NCBI GenBank assembly: GCA_019120525.1
Contig: DWUW01000229.1
Span: 1 to 23,110, forward strand
Source: Candidatus Eisenbergiella stercorigallinarum
Lineage (GTDB): Bacteria > Bacillota > Clostridia > Lachnospirales > Lachnospiraceae
DNA: 23,110 bases
Direction: 5' to 3'
Position 1 is the first letter of the stretch; every line of letters starts with the position of its first letter. Both the position numbers and the translations under genes were made by a program. Below are positions 7,311-14,776 of the stretch, piece after piece. A model generated the notes under the pieces. The model was not told the DNA's origin and did not search any database. It was given only the letters and a program-made list of their open reading frames with translations.

Positions 7311-8420
7311 TTAGTTGGTGATGATCTGCTCGGTTTCCTTATCGAATACGTGGATCTTCTCAACGTCGAAAGCAAACTTAACAGTGTCGCCAGGTCTGGA
7401 AGTCGTACGAGGATCCACTCTTGCGGTGATCGGGAACTCAGCCAGATCGAAGTACAGGAATACTTCTGCACCAAGCAGCTCGTATACTCTTACGGTAGAC
7501 TCAAATACGCACTTCGCAGTCTCAATGAACATCTGCTGATCATAAATGTCTTCCGGACGGATACCGAAGGTAACGGTCTTTCCAACATAACCGCCATCGA
7601 TCAGCTTCTTGGACTTCGCGGGAGGCAGCGGAATGGACTTTCCTGCAACCTTCAGGGAAGCGTTATTTCCATTCGCTTCAACAACGGCATCCAGGAAGTT
7701 CATCTGAGGAGATCCCATGAATCCTGCAACGAACAGGTTCTGAGGCTTCTCATACAGGTTCTGAGGAGTATCTACCTGCTGGATAACGCCGTCCTTCATA
7801 ACTACGATTCTGGTTCCCAGCGTCATAGCTTCGGTCTGGTCATGGGTAACGTAGATGATGGTGGTTCCCAGTCTCTGATGCAGCTTGGAAATCTCAACAC
7901 GCATCTGTACACGCAGCTTCGCATCCAGGTTGGACAGAGGCTCGTCCATCAGGAATACCTTAGGATTACGAACGATAGCACGTCCCATAGCAACACGCTG
8001 TCTCTGGCCACCGGACAGAGCCTTCGGCTTACGGTCAAGGAGAGGAGTCAGGTCAAGGATCTTGGCAGCTTCCTTAACCATCTTATCGATCTCAGCCTTC
8101 GGAACCTTTCTCAGCTTCAGGCCGAATGCCATATTGTCATATACAGACATATGAGGATACAGAGCGTAGTTCTGGAATACCATTGCGATATCTCTGTCCT
8201 TAGGCTCCACATCGTTTACTACTCTGTCGCCAATCTTCAGTTCTCCGGAAGAAATATCCTCCAGACCTGCGATCATACGAAGGGTCGTGGACTTACCGCA
8301 TCCGGACGGACCTACGAAGATGATGAATTCTTTATCAGCGATCTCCAGGTTGAAGTCCTTTACGGCTTCAAATCCGTTAGGATATACCTTGCAGACATTT
8401 TTTAATGATAAACTTGCCAT
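7311..8420 (-). CDS. ugpC: MsmK/UgpC-type carbohydrate ABC transporter ATP-binding protein
   Basis: This 369-residue ATPase energises sugar uptake through ABC transporters. Walker A GPSGCGKST is at 37-45, the Q-loop follows at VFQNYALYP, the signature LSGGQ is at 135-139, Walker B VFLMDEP is at 155-161 and the switch His is His193. A C-terminal MalK-like regulatory region (about 240-369) contains GIRPEDIYD. In many Firmicutes this subunit is encoded apart from its permeases and shared by several sugar transporters. No permease or binding-protein gene is in this window, which fits that arrangement. Codon choice is strongly biased, as in a highly expressed gene. The start ATG follows AGGGAGG. 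Calling it ugpC or msmK is a matter of convention. Confidence 0.95.
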   Translation of the reverse strand: MASLSLKNVCKVYPNGFEAVKDFNLEIADKEFIIFVGPSGCGKSTTLRMIAGLEDISSGELKIGDRVVNDVEPKDRDIAMVFQNYALYPHMSVYDNMAFGLKLRKVPKAEIDKMVKEAAKILDLTPLLDRKPKALSGGQRQRVAMGRAIVRNPKVFLMDEPLSNLDAKLRVQMRVEISKLHQRLGTTIIYVTHDQTEAMTLGTRIVVMKDGVIQQVDTPQNLYEKPQNLFVAGFMGSPQMNFLDAVVEANGNNASLKVAGKSIPLPPAKSKKLIDGGYVGKTVTFGIRPEDIYDQQMFIETAKCVFESTVRVYELLGAEVFLYFDLAEFPITARVDPRTTSRPGDTVKFAFDVEKIHVFDKETEQIITN

Positions 8421-8489
8421 TTTGTCAGCCTCCCTAAAAATAATGGTTTACATGTATCCAGTGACATTCCGTCAACTGAGCCTGCTCTT

Positions 8490-8518
8490 AGTATAACTGA
8501 GAAAAAAAGTTTTGACCA
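8490..8518 (-). promoter_or_regulatory. Promoter of msmK/ugpC
   Basis: The minus strand has -10 TATACT (8490-8495), a 17-bp spacer and -35 TGGTCA (8513-8518). The start would be near 8483, leaving a leader of about 60 nt. A second candidate lies upstream: TTGACA at 8592-8597 with TATCCT at 8570-8575, a 16-bp spacer. Between them is a near-palindrome, TTTGTTAGCAAA (about 8558-8569), which could be an operator. Confidence 0.6.
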
Positions 8519-8645
8519 TACCACAAATTCACAAAGATTTAACGAGCCATTGTCAAATTTGCTAACAAAAGGATAGCCGTCTTTTGGGGCCTGTCAACAT
8601 GCCGAATTCAGCAAACCAAAGTTATACAGTTTTACCATAGGAACC

Positions 8646-9452
8646 TCATTCCGTCCCTTCCGGATGCTCCTGATTCCCCTGCGTCTCTTCCAGCTTTTCC
8701 CGCTCCGCCTCCAGGGCTGCGCGCTCCTGCTGGATCTGCCCGCGGACCTGCTCTTCTTCCAGCTTTCTCTGCTTTTCTTCCTCTTCTTCCCGGATGAATG
8801 ACAGCGTTTCCAGTTCCCCGCCGTTTTCCGCGTTCTCTTCCTCCGGCTCGAAACGCCTGAAGATCTTAACAAACTGTTTGCTGCACAGATACGCCGGCAC
8901 GGAAAAGCCGAACAGGATCACAAAGGGGATCGACTGCGGCACGAGCAGGACCAAAGCGATCGGGATCAGGTTTATGATCACCAGAAGGACCGTCCTTGGA
9001 AGGTTCAGGATGCTCATCAGGAACGCGTTGCGGATCGTATTTTTCACCGTATTTTCAAAACGGGAGAGCACCGGGAACACATACAGCATGGTAAAAGCAT
9101 AAATGACCGAAATGACAACGAGCAGTACGGTCATAACCTGTCCGAAGGAAAGAAGGCCGCTGCGGACAATGGAAAAGTCCCCCACAAGGATCAGGAATAC
9201 CAGCACGGCCAGGATCCAGATGACCGTCGCCTGCCTGAAGTTCTCCTTAAAGGATTTGAAATATCCTCTGACCACATAGCATTCCTCTCCGCGGACCATC
9301 TTGATCGTCATATAATACAGCGCGGTCATCGCGTCTCCGGCCGTGATGATCGGGATGCATAAAAAAAACGTGATGATGTTCAGGATCATCAGGTCAGCCA
9401 TCTTGGACAGAAACACCATCAGCGGGCTGTCCAGATTAAAAAATCTTCCCAT
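8646..9452 (-). CDS. YesL family (DUF624) integral membrane protein
   Basis: This is a 268-residue membrane protein. Hydrophobic segments lie at about 20-45, 73-95, 105-128 and 150-195. The N-terminal MGRFFNLDSPLMVFLSKMADLMILNIITFFLCIPIITAG block is the typical opening of DUF624/YesL proteins. Members are usually encoded with carbohydrate ABC transporters and two-component systems, but their function is not established. After about residue 200 there is a soluble tail of 65 residues, almost all Glu, Gln, Arg and Lys, predicted to be coiled coil. It has its own candidate promoter and lies upstream of msmK, but no permease is nearby. The start ATG follows AGGAG. No clear terminator follows it. 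Confidence 0.85.
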   Translation of the reverse strand: MGRFFNLDSPLMVFLSKMADLMILNIITFFLCIPIITAGDAMTALYYMTIKMVRGEECYVVRGYFKSFKENFRQATVIWILAVLVFLILVGDFSIVRSGLLSFGQVMTVLLVVISVIYAFTMLYVFPVLSRFENTVKNTIRNAFLMSILNLPRTVLLVIINLIPIALVLLVPQSIPFVILFGFSVPAYLCSKQFVKIFRRFEPEEENAENGGELETLSFIREEEEEKQRKLEEEQVRGQIQQERAALEAEREKLEETQGNQEHPEGTE

Positions 9453-9477
9453 ATGTATCTCTCCTGTCTTTTTTTCT

Positions 9478-9546
9478 GCAGCGGCCGCACGGACCGCTGC
9501 CTGAGTCTCTGATAGCTATCATACTACGCCGTCCGGCTTCACGCAA
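9478..9546 (-). promoter_or_regulatory. Candidate promoter, palindromic operator and leader hairpin of the YesL gene
   Basis: The minus strand carries -35 TTGCGT (9541-9546), a 17-bp spacer and -10 TATGAT (9518-9523). A perfect 10-bp palindrome, GATAGCTATC (9511-9520), overlaps the -10 box and probable start site, where a repressor could act. The first bases of the transcript would form a hairpin (GCAGCGG/CCGCTGC, 9478-9500), followed by an A-rich stretch and the ribosome site. It is not a terminator because no T-run follows. Confidence 0.5.
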
Positions 9547-9565
9547 GCGAATTCCAAAACACGGC

Positions 9566-10099
9566 CTATCCGAAAAGCCCGATCACAAAGCCCTTCATGG
9601 TTTCTCCCATTTCATGGAAAAATTCCCGGAAGGTCTTCTTTACTTCCTTTACCGCCGCTTCCTTTACCGGCTCCACGATATTTTCCCGGACCGCTTCATC
9701 CGCGCTTTCCAGAATGGCGCTTCCGTATTTTTCATATAAGGCCCGGGCTCCGTCGAGGATCTCTTCCCGGCCAAGATCCAGTCTGTCTGCCTGAAGCACC
9801 CATCCTGTGATCTGCTCCTTCTGTTCTTCCGTGAACGTGATGCCAAGCTCTTCCTGCGCCTTCCGGACAGCCTCGTCGATCTGCTCTTCGCTGGAAAGCT
9901 CCCCGTTCTCCAGCCTGTCCAGAAGCTCTTCCAGAAATGCTTTCTGACCGTCGTCCAAAAACTCCGTCCCATCCTGCTCCAGGGGCGCATCCGCCTGCAG
10001 GGTTCCCGCAGGCCAGGCCAGCGTCAGGAAAACCGCCGCCGCACAGATCCATGGCAGGCTCCCGGCGGCCTTCCTCACCATATTCCCGTTATCCTTCAA
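9566..10099 (-). CDS. Secreted small protein, DUF1002-like
   Basis: With the TTG start at 10099 the product has 177 residues. The TTG is preceded by AAGGAG at 5 bp and overlaps the upstream stop region. An ATG at 10081 gives a product six residues shorter. A signal peptide is evident: Arg-Lys, then LPWICAAAVFLTLAWPAG, with a likely cleavage site near ADAP. The mature part is acidic and helical. FTEEQKEQITGWVLQADRLDLG followed by ALYEKYG resembles repeats of DUF1002 proteins, which are secreted and uncharacterised. The C-terminus is amphipathic and ends in a hydrophobic FVIGLFG. It overlaps or abuts the hydrolase gene, so the two are probably co-translated. The function is unknown and the family match is by eye. 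Confidence 0.65.
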   Translation of the reverse strand: MKDNGNMVRKAAGSLPWICAAAVFLTLAWPAGTLQADAPLEQDGTEFLDDGQKAFLEELLDRLENGELSSEEQIDEAVRKAQEELGITFTEEQKEQITGWVLQADRLDLGREEILDGARALYEKYGSAILESADEAVRENIVEPVKEAAVKEVKKTFREFFHEMGETMKGFVIGLFG

Positions 10100-11087
10100 T
10101 CCTTCTCCTTTCCGGGGCTTCTCCCGACTGGACCGTCTGCATGATCCATTCATACAGTTCCTTCTGAACCACGTCCCGGTCCGCCTCATTTACCAGCTCG
10201 TGGCGGTCGTTTTCGTACAGCTTCATGGATACGTCTTTCATCCCCAGCCGGAGGAAAGAATCGTATACCTGGCGGACCGCTCTTCCGTAGTCTCCAACCG
10301 GATCCATCTCCCCTGAAAGGAAGCGCACCGGCAGCCGCTTCGGCATTCCTGCCAGACGTTTTTCCTCATACAGTCTGTCGATCAGGGTAAACAGCGTCTC
10401 AAAGCCGTTTAAGGTAAAAGTAAATCCGCAGAGGGGGTCGGCATTGTATTTCGCCACCTCGTCTTTATCCCGGGAAAGCCAGTCCATAGGCGACTTGGGA
10501 TGGGGGATTTTCCTGTCGTAGCTTCCGAAGGCCAGCGTATTCAGCAGCCCGCTTTTATGCTTTTCTCCCTGCAGGGCCTTCAGGATACGCGAAAGCCCAA
10601 GGGACACCTGAAGAAGCCTCTCCGGCTGCATCCCGGTCCCCATGATCACCGCTCCGGAAAGGCCTTCGCCGTACCGGCACAGATAATTTCTCAGGATAAA
10701 GGAACCCATGCTGTGTCCCAGCATCAGATAAGGGAGACGCTCCTGCCGCTTTGTCTGATTTCCGGGATCCCCCTCCCCGGACGCCTGCGTCCTGCCCCGC
10801 AGGGCATGCACATCCTCTAGCAGCACATCCGGCGCGTTCCCGTGACAGAAATAGCCGTATGGGTGATCCTTTCCGACGCTTTTCCCATGGCCCAGATGAT
10901 CGTTTCCAACCACCCAGATCCCCCGGGCCGTAAGGAAACGGGCCAGCCGGTCGTAGCGGTCCGCATATTCCGCCATACCGTGCACGATCTGCAGGATACA
11001 GACCGGGGCGTCATCCGGCTTCCATTCAACCGCGTGGATCTGCGTTTTCCCGTCTGCGGAAGGATAATAAAATTCTCTTTTTTTCAT
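10089..11087 (-). CDS. Alpha/beta hydrolase, monoacylglycerol-lipase-like (serine aminopeptidase S33 fold)
   Basis: This 332-residue cytoplasmic hydrolase has the oxyanion-hole region IVHGMAEYADRYDRLARFL near 34-52 and the signature DHLGHGKS at 63-70. The nucleophile elbow is GHSMG with Ser126. The acid is probably Asp262 in SGEMDPVG, and the base is probably His296 in ENDRHEL. This layout is that of lysophospholipase or monoacylglycerol lipase relatives, and the substrate cannot be told from sequence. There is a polar insertion of about 20 residues before the elbow. The start is the ATG at 11087, preceded by AAGGAGG; the open frame extends 55 codons upstream through the metG hairpin without a ribosome site. 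It lies 86 bp behind metG with no visible promoter, so read-through from metG is possible. Confidence 0.88.
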   Translation of the reverse strand: MKKREFYYPSADGKTQIHAVEWKPDDAPVCILQIVHGMAEYADRYDRLARFLTARGIWVVGNDHLGHGKSVGKDHPYGYFCHGNAPDVLLEDVHALRGRTQASGEGDPGNQTKRQERLPYLMLGHSMGSFILRNYLCRYGEGLSGAVIMGTGMQPERLLQVSLGLSRILKALQGEKHKSGLLNTLAFGSYDRKIPHPKSPMDWLSRDKDEVAKYNADPLCGFTFTLNGFETLFTLIDRLYEEKRLAGMPKRLPVRFLSGEMDPVGDYGRAVRQVYDSFLRLGMKDVSMKLYENDRHELVNEADRDVVQKELYEWIMQTVQSGEAPERRRIEG

Positions 11088-11121
11088 GCGCGCCTCCTTA
11101 TCCGGACTTCCCGGAGACAGG

Positions 11122-11153
11122 ACGGCGCAGGCAGACTTCCCTGCCTGCGCCGT
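11122..11153 (-). terminator. GC-rich hairpin downstream of metG
   Basis: A perfect 13-bp stem, ACGGCGCAGGCAG (11122-11134) with its complement (11141-11153), has a 6-base loop. It lies 21 bases after the metG stop. No T-run follows on the minus strand, so it may only attenuate or protect the metG 3' end and allow read-through into the hydrolase gene. Confidence 0.5.
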
Positions 11154-11173
11154 ACGTCGGCTCCCTCTCCGGC

Positions 11174-13234
11174 TCAGCAGATCTCCGCTCCCGCGGGCAT
11201 ATCCTTTTCCGGGACCACAAGGGCAAGATTCCCGTCCGCGTCTTCCGCGCACAGAAGCATGCCTTCAGACAGCACGCCGGCCAGCTTTGCGGGCTTTAAG
11301 TTCACCAGTACCATCACTTTCTTTCCCACCATCTCCTGCGCGGTGTAGTGCGCCTTGATGCCGGAAACGATCTGCTTTACCTGGCTTCCGATCTTCACCT
11401 GGGAGCAGAGCAGCTTTTTGGACTTCTTCACCTCTTCGCAGGCGATGATTTCTCCCACCTGGAACTGCATTTTCGCGAAATCCTCATAGCTGATCTCCGG
11501 CTTCGCCTCGATGTCGATCACAGAGCCGTCCGCGCTTTCGGCGGTCTGAGCGGCGCTGCCGTTCTCTGCCGCCACGCCGTTTTGGCCCGCCGCGCCCTGC
11601 GCCGTTTTATCCTGCGCCGCGCCGCTTCCGGCCTCCGCAGCGGCTCTTCTTTCCGCGAACATGGCTTCCGCCTTTTCCACGACCTCCTTCACGTCCAGAC
11701 GCGCGAACAGGATCTGCGGTTTTTCCGTCACCTTTGTGCCGTTCACATAATGGCCGAAAGTGCCGCACTCCTCGAAGGAAGGAAGAACCGTGTTCAGCTG
11801 TCCGGCGATATTCGCGGCCGTGCCGGGCATAAAGGGCTCCAGCAGGGATGCGCCGATGGTGATGGATTCCACCAGGTTGTAAAGGACCGTGGACAGGCGG
11901 TCCTTCTTCGCCTCGTCCTTGGCAAGAACCCAGGGCTCCGTCTCGTCAATGTATTTGTTGCAGCGCTTGAAGAGGGAGAAAATTTCCGTCATGGCGTCCG
12001 CCACGCGCAGGTCCTCCATCTTCGCCGCCGCCTTCGCGTACGTTCCGGTGACCACCGCCTTCAGGTCCTCATCCACGGCCTCCGCCGCGCCCTTGTCGCA
12101 GACCACGCCGCCGAAATACTTGTTGCTCATGGAGATAGTGCGGTTCACCAGATTGCCCAGGGTATTTGCCAGGTCGGAATTGATCCGGTCCGTCAGAAGC
12201 TCCCAGCTGATCACGCCGTCGTTTTCAAAGGGCATCTCATGCAGCACGAAGTAACGCACCGCGTCCACGCCGAAGAAATCCACCAGATCGTCCGCGTACA
12301 TCACGTTTCCCTTGGACTTGCTCATCTTGCCGTCGCCCTGCAGAAGCCAGGGATGGCCGAAGATCTTCTTCGGCAGAGGCTCGCCCAGCGCCATCAGGAA
12401 GATGGGCCAGTAGATCGTGTGGAAACGGATGATATCCTTTCCGATCAGGTGCAGGTCGGCGGGCCACAGCTTCTTATACTGCTCGCTGCTGTTTCCGTCC
12501 GCGTCATAGCCGATTCCGGTGATGTAGTTGGTCAGCGCGTCCAGCCACACATAGACCACATGCCTGTCGTCAAAATCCACAGGGATGCCCCACTTGAAGG
12601 AGGTTCTGGACACGCACAGATCCTGCAGGCCGGGAAGCAGGAAGTTGTTCATCATCTCATTTTTGCGGGACACGGGCTGGATGAACTCCGGATGTTCATT
12701 GATATGCTTGATCAGCCTGTCCGCATACTTACTCATCTTGAAAAAGTAAGCCTCTTCCTTCGCGGGCTTCACCTCGCGTCCGCAGTCGGGGCATTTTCCA
12801 TCCACCAGCTGGGACTGGGTCCAGAAGGATTCGCAGGGCGTGCAGTACAGCCCTTCGTAATAGCCTTTGTAGATATCGCCCTGGTCATACAGTTTTTTGA
12901 AGATCTTCTGCACCTGCTTTACGTGCGGCGCGTCCGTGGTGCGGATGAACTTGTCGTAGGAGGTTCCCATCAGATCCCACAGACGCTTCACCTCGCCCGC
13001 CACTTTGTCCACATATTCCTGGGGGGACACGCCCGCCTCTTCGGCCTTCAGCTCGATCTTCTGGCCGTGCTCGTCCGTTCCGGTCTGGAAGAATACGTCA
13101 TAGCCGTCCTTTCTTTTGAACCGGGCGATGCTGTCCGCCAGCACGGCCTCGTAGGTGTTGCCGATATGGGGCTTTCCCGAGGTGTAGGCGATGGCCGTGG
13201 TGATATAATATTTTCCCTTCATCTTTACGCTCAT
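11174..13234 (-). CDS. metG: Methionyl-tRNA synthetase with C-terminal tRNA-binding domain
   Basis: MetG charges tRNA-Met using methionine and ATP. The 686-residue product has the HIGH-type motif (PHIGN, 22-26), a zinc knuckle with Cys131, Cys134, Cys148 and Cys151, and KMSKS at 303-307. An anticodon-binding helical domain follows. An Ala/Gly-rich linker (about 540-580) leads to a Trbp111-type OB-fold from about 581 (FQVGEIIACEEVKKSKKLL), which helps dimerisation and tRNA binding. The start ATG follows AAAGGAG. Expression is preceded by a T-box leader, so it should rise when uncharged tRNA-Met accumulates. Confidence 0.97.
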   Translation of the reverse strand: MSVKMKGKYYITTAIAYTSGKPHIGNTYEAVLADSIARFKRKDGYDVFFQTGTDEHGQKIELKAEEAGVSPQEYVDKVAGEVKRLWDLMGTSYDKFIRTTDAPHVKQVQKIFKKLYDQGDIYKGYYEGLYCTPCESFWTQSQLVDGKCPDCGREVKPAKEEAYFFKMSKYADRLIKHINEHPEFIQPVSRKNEMMNNFLLPGLQDLCVSRTSFKWGIPVDFDDRHVVYVWLDALTNYITGIGYDADGNSSEQYKKLWPADLHLIGKDIIRFHTIYWPIFLMALGEPLPKKIFGHPWLLQGDGKMSKSKGNVMYADDLVDFFGVDAVRYFVLHEMPFENDGVISWELLTDRINSDLANTLGNLVNRTISMSNKYFGGVVCDKGAAEAVDEDLKAVVTGTYAKAAAKMEDLRVADAMTEIFSLFKRCNKYIDETEPWVLAKDEAKKDRLSTVLYNLVESITIGASLLEPFMPGTAANIAGQLNTVLPSFEECGTFGHYVNGTKVTEKPQILFARLDVKEVVEKAEAMFAERRAAAEAGSGAAQDKTAQGAAGQNGVAAENGSAAQTAESADGSVIDIEAKPEISYEDFAKMQFQVGEIIACEEVKKSKKLLCSQVKIGSQVKQIVSGIKAHYTAQEMVGKKVMVLVNLKPAKLAGVLSEGMLLCAEDADGNLALVVPEKDMPAGAEIC

Positions 13235-13310
13235 TTTCTTTTGCTCCTTTCTTCCCGTTCGATCCGGAAGGTACCTGAAAGCCGATTGTTCCGCGCGTCC
13301 GGGGCTTTCA

Positions 13311-13678
13311 TAACAAAAGCCCGCCTTCTCAATTTTAAGCTTTTGTTAAAATCAAGAAGACGGGCGCGATTCCCGTGGTACCACTTCTCTTCGCCGCAGC
13401 CTCGCGGATACGGCCTCATCAGGTACTGCGGCATGCTTCTGCCGGAAATGTCCCGCCGGCCTTCTGCCTGGAACGGGATCGTCCGCATCCATTGCCTTCA
13501 TACCCTGCCGCTGTAACAGGCGGCACCTGTCGCAGCCTTACCGCAATGCGCGGCTCGGTGCGCTGCTCCGTAAGCCATGTTCCATCGTTTTCCGTCAGGC
13601 CTTCTCAGCCGGCGTTTCCGCCTCCCGGCCTTCTCTGTAAGACTTCCCGCGATGTACTCTCTTCTTCAACGCTTTTGC
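13311..13678 (-). promoter_or_regulatory. T-box riboswitch, methionine-type, in the metG leader
   Basis: On the minus strand the leader begins with stem I elements (GAAGAGAGTACA near its 5' end, then AGAGAAGG). The likely specifier is AUG (13576-13578) within GGAACAUGG on the 3' side of stem I. The T-box itself reads AAGUGGUACCACGG (about 13373-13386). Its UGGU can pair with the ACCA end of tRNA-Met, whose discriminator base is A. After it comes an intrinsic terminator with a stem of about 20 bp (about 13319-13365, GCCCGTCTTCTTGATTTTAA with its near-complement) and a T-run. Uncharged tRNA would stabilise the antiterminator and switch metG on. Exact stem boundaries were not computed. Confidence 0.9.
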
Positions 13679-13684
13679 TTTTTC

Positions 13685-13713
13685 AGATTAGCACACCGCG
13701 GCCGGATTGTCAA
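13685..13713 (-). promoter_or_regulatory. Promoter of the metG T-box leader
   Basis: The -35 box is TTGACA (13708-13713), the spacer is 17 bp and the -10 box is TAATCT (13685-13690), with a TGC extended -10 in front. It starts transcription near 13678, just behind the end of the dehydrogenase gene. Confidence 0.8.
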
Positions 13714-13723
13714 ACATCCCCTG

Positions 13724-14692
13724 CTATCTGCAGTATCCTGTCCCCATGTCCACCACGTTCCGAAGCGGTTCCCCTTTCCGGAAACGCTCCAGATTCTCCG
13801 CGAAAATATCGCAGATCTGCTCCAGTGTTTCCGGCAGAGAATAACCGCCGGAAATATGGGGCGTGATCAGCGCGCCAGGGGCGTTCCAGAGAGGATGGCC
13901 GGCCGGAAGCGGCTCCGGATCCGTCACATCCAGGGCTGCTCCGGCTATTTTCCCTGCATAAAGGGCGTCGCTCAGCGCGTCGGTATCGATAGCCGTCCCG
14001 CGCCCCACGTTCAGCACAACGGCGTTTGGCTTCAGCAGCCCGATCCGCTCCCGGTCCAGGACATGATAGGTGGACGCGTTTCCGGGAAGGCTCAACGCCA
14101 CCACGTCCGCGCGGGGCAGAAGCTGATCCAGAGCTTCCAGGCCGTGGAGCTCGTTTGCCGCCGCATCCCCGGCCAACGTTTTTTCTGAAACACGTCTTCG
14201 GATCCCAATGGTATAACAGCCCAGCGCCCTCATTTTCCGGGCAAAGGTCCTTCCGATATCCCCCAGGCCGACCACCAGTACGACGGTTCCCTGGACCACT
14301 CCCACATGGCCTTCCCTTTTCCACTCATGGCGCAGTTGATCCGCATAATACAGATGCAGCTTTTTGCGCAGCATGAAAAGGGAGGCGATCATATGCTCCG
14401 AAATGGCAAGCCCATAGGCTCCTGTGGCGTTGGTCAGGACCGCGCCTTCGGGAAGGAGCCCGGGCTCACAGTACCCTTCCGTTCCCGCGTTGTTCAGCTG
14501 GATCCATTTCAGCCCGCGCGAAAAGCGCGCCTGGGAGGGATCGTCCAGGTTTCCAAGGATCACATCCGCTCCGGAAAGGAGTTCCTCCGTAACCTCGCTT
14601 TTCAGCCGGAAAATAAGCTGTTCCGGCCCGGCGGCTTTCCGAATTCTGCTTTTCTGTTCTTCCGTAAAAGGCGGCGTTACTATGATCTTCAT
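13724..14692 (-). CDS. D-2-hydroxyacid dehydrogenase family protein
   Basis: This is a 322-residue NAD-dependent oxidoreductase of the D-isomer-specific 2-hydroxyacid dehydrogenase family. Its nucleotide-binding Rossmann motif is VVGLGDIG (140-147, GxGxxG). The catalytic residues appear to be Arg231 in NVGRGTAID, Glu260 in DPEPLPAGHPLW and His279 in ITPHISGG. The substrate (D-lactate, glyoxylate/hydroxypyruvate or another 2-keto acid) cannot be read from sequence. It is the last gene of the arabinose array and has no accepted step in that pathway. The start is the ATG at 14692, 4 bp behind GGAGG; the open frame extends 18 codons further without a ribosome site. No terminator is seen between it and the metG promoter. 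Confidence 0.88.
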   Translation of the reverse strand: MKIIVTPPFTEEQKSRIRKAAGPEQLIFRLKSEVTEELLSGADVILGNLDDPSQARFSRGLKWIQLNNAGTEGYCEPGLLPEGAVLTNATGAYGLAISEHMIASLFMLRKKLHLYYADQLRHEWKREGHVGVVQGTVVLVVGLGDIGRTFARKMRALGCYTIGIRRRVSEKTLAGDAAANELHGLEALDQLLPRADVVALSLPGNASTYHVLDRERIGLLKPNAVVLNVGRGTAIDTDALSDALYAGKIAGAALDVTDPEPLPAGHPLWNAPGALITPHISGGYSLPETLEQICDIFAENLERFRKGEPLRNVVDMGTGYCR

Positions 14693-14704
14693 TTTTCCTC
14701 CATA

Positions 14705-14741
14705 CCTCAGCGTCACGAAACGTATGATTCCTGCGCTGAGG
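14705..14741. repeat. Inverted repeat upstream of the dehydrogenase gene
   Basis: CCTCAGCG (14705-14712) and CGCTGAGG (14734-14741) form an 8-bp stem around a 21-base loop, between rpe and the dehydrogenase and close to its ribosome site. No T-run follows. It could be a processing or translation-control hairpin. Confidence 0.5.
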
Positions 14742-14776
14742 ATCACGCGCCAGGTTTTCTGGCTCCGGCAGCTTTT

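Noticed and set aside
9478..9500. Hairpin before the YesL gene as a terminator for the DUF1002-like gene
   Set aside because: Followed by an A-run instead of a T-run in the minus direction, and it lies downstream of a candidate promoter, so it is a leader hairpin.
11088..11252. Upstream extension of the hydrolase gene
   Set aside because: It would run through the hairpin behind metG and into metG, and encodes Arg/Gly-rich residues. The AAGGAGG site favours the ATG at 11087.
11348..13516. Plus-strand open frame of 722 codons opposite metG
   Set aside because: Antisense to a clear metG and running across its T-box leader, with no recognisable features.
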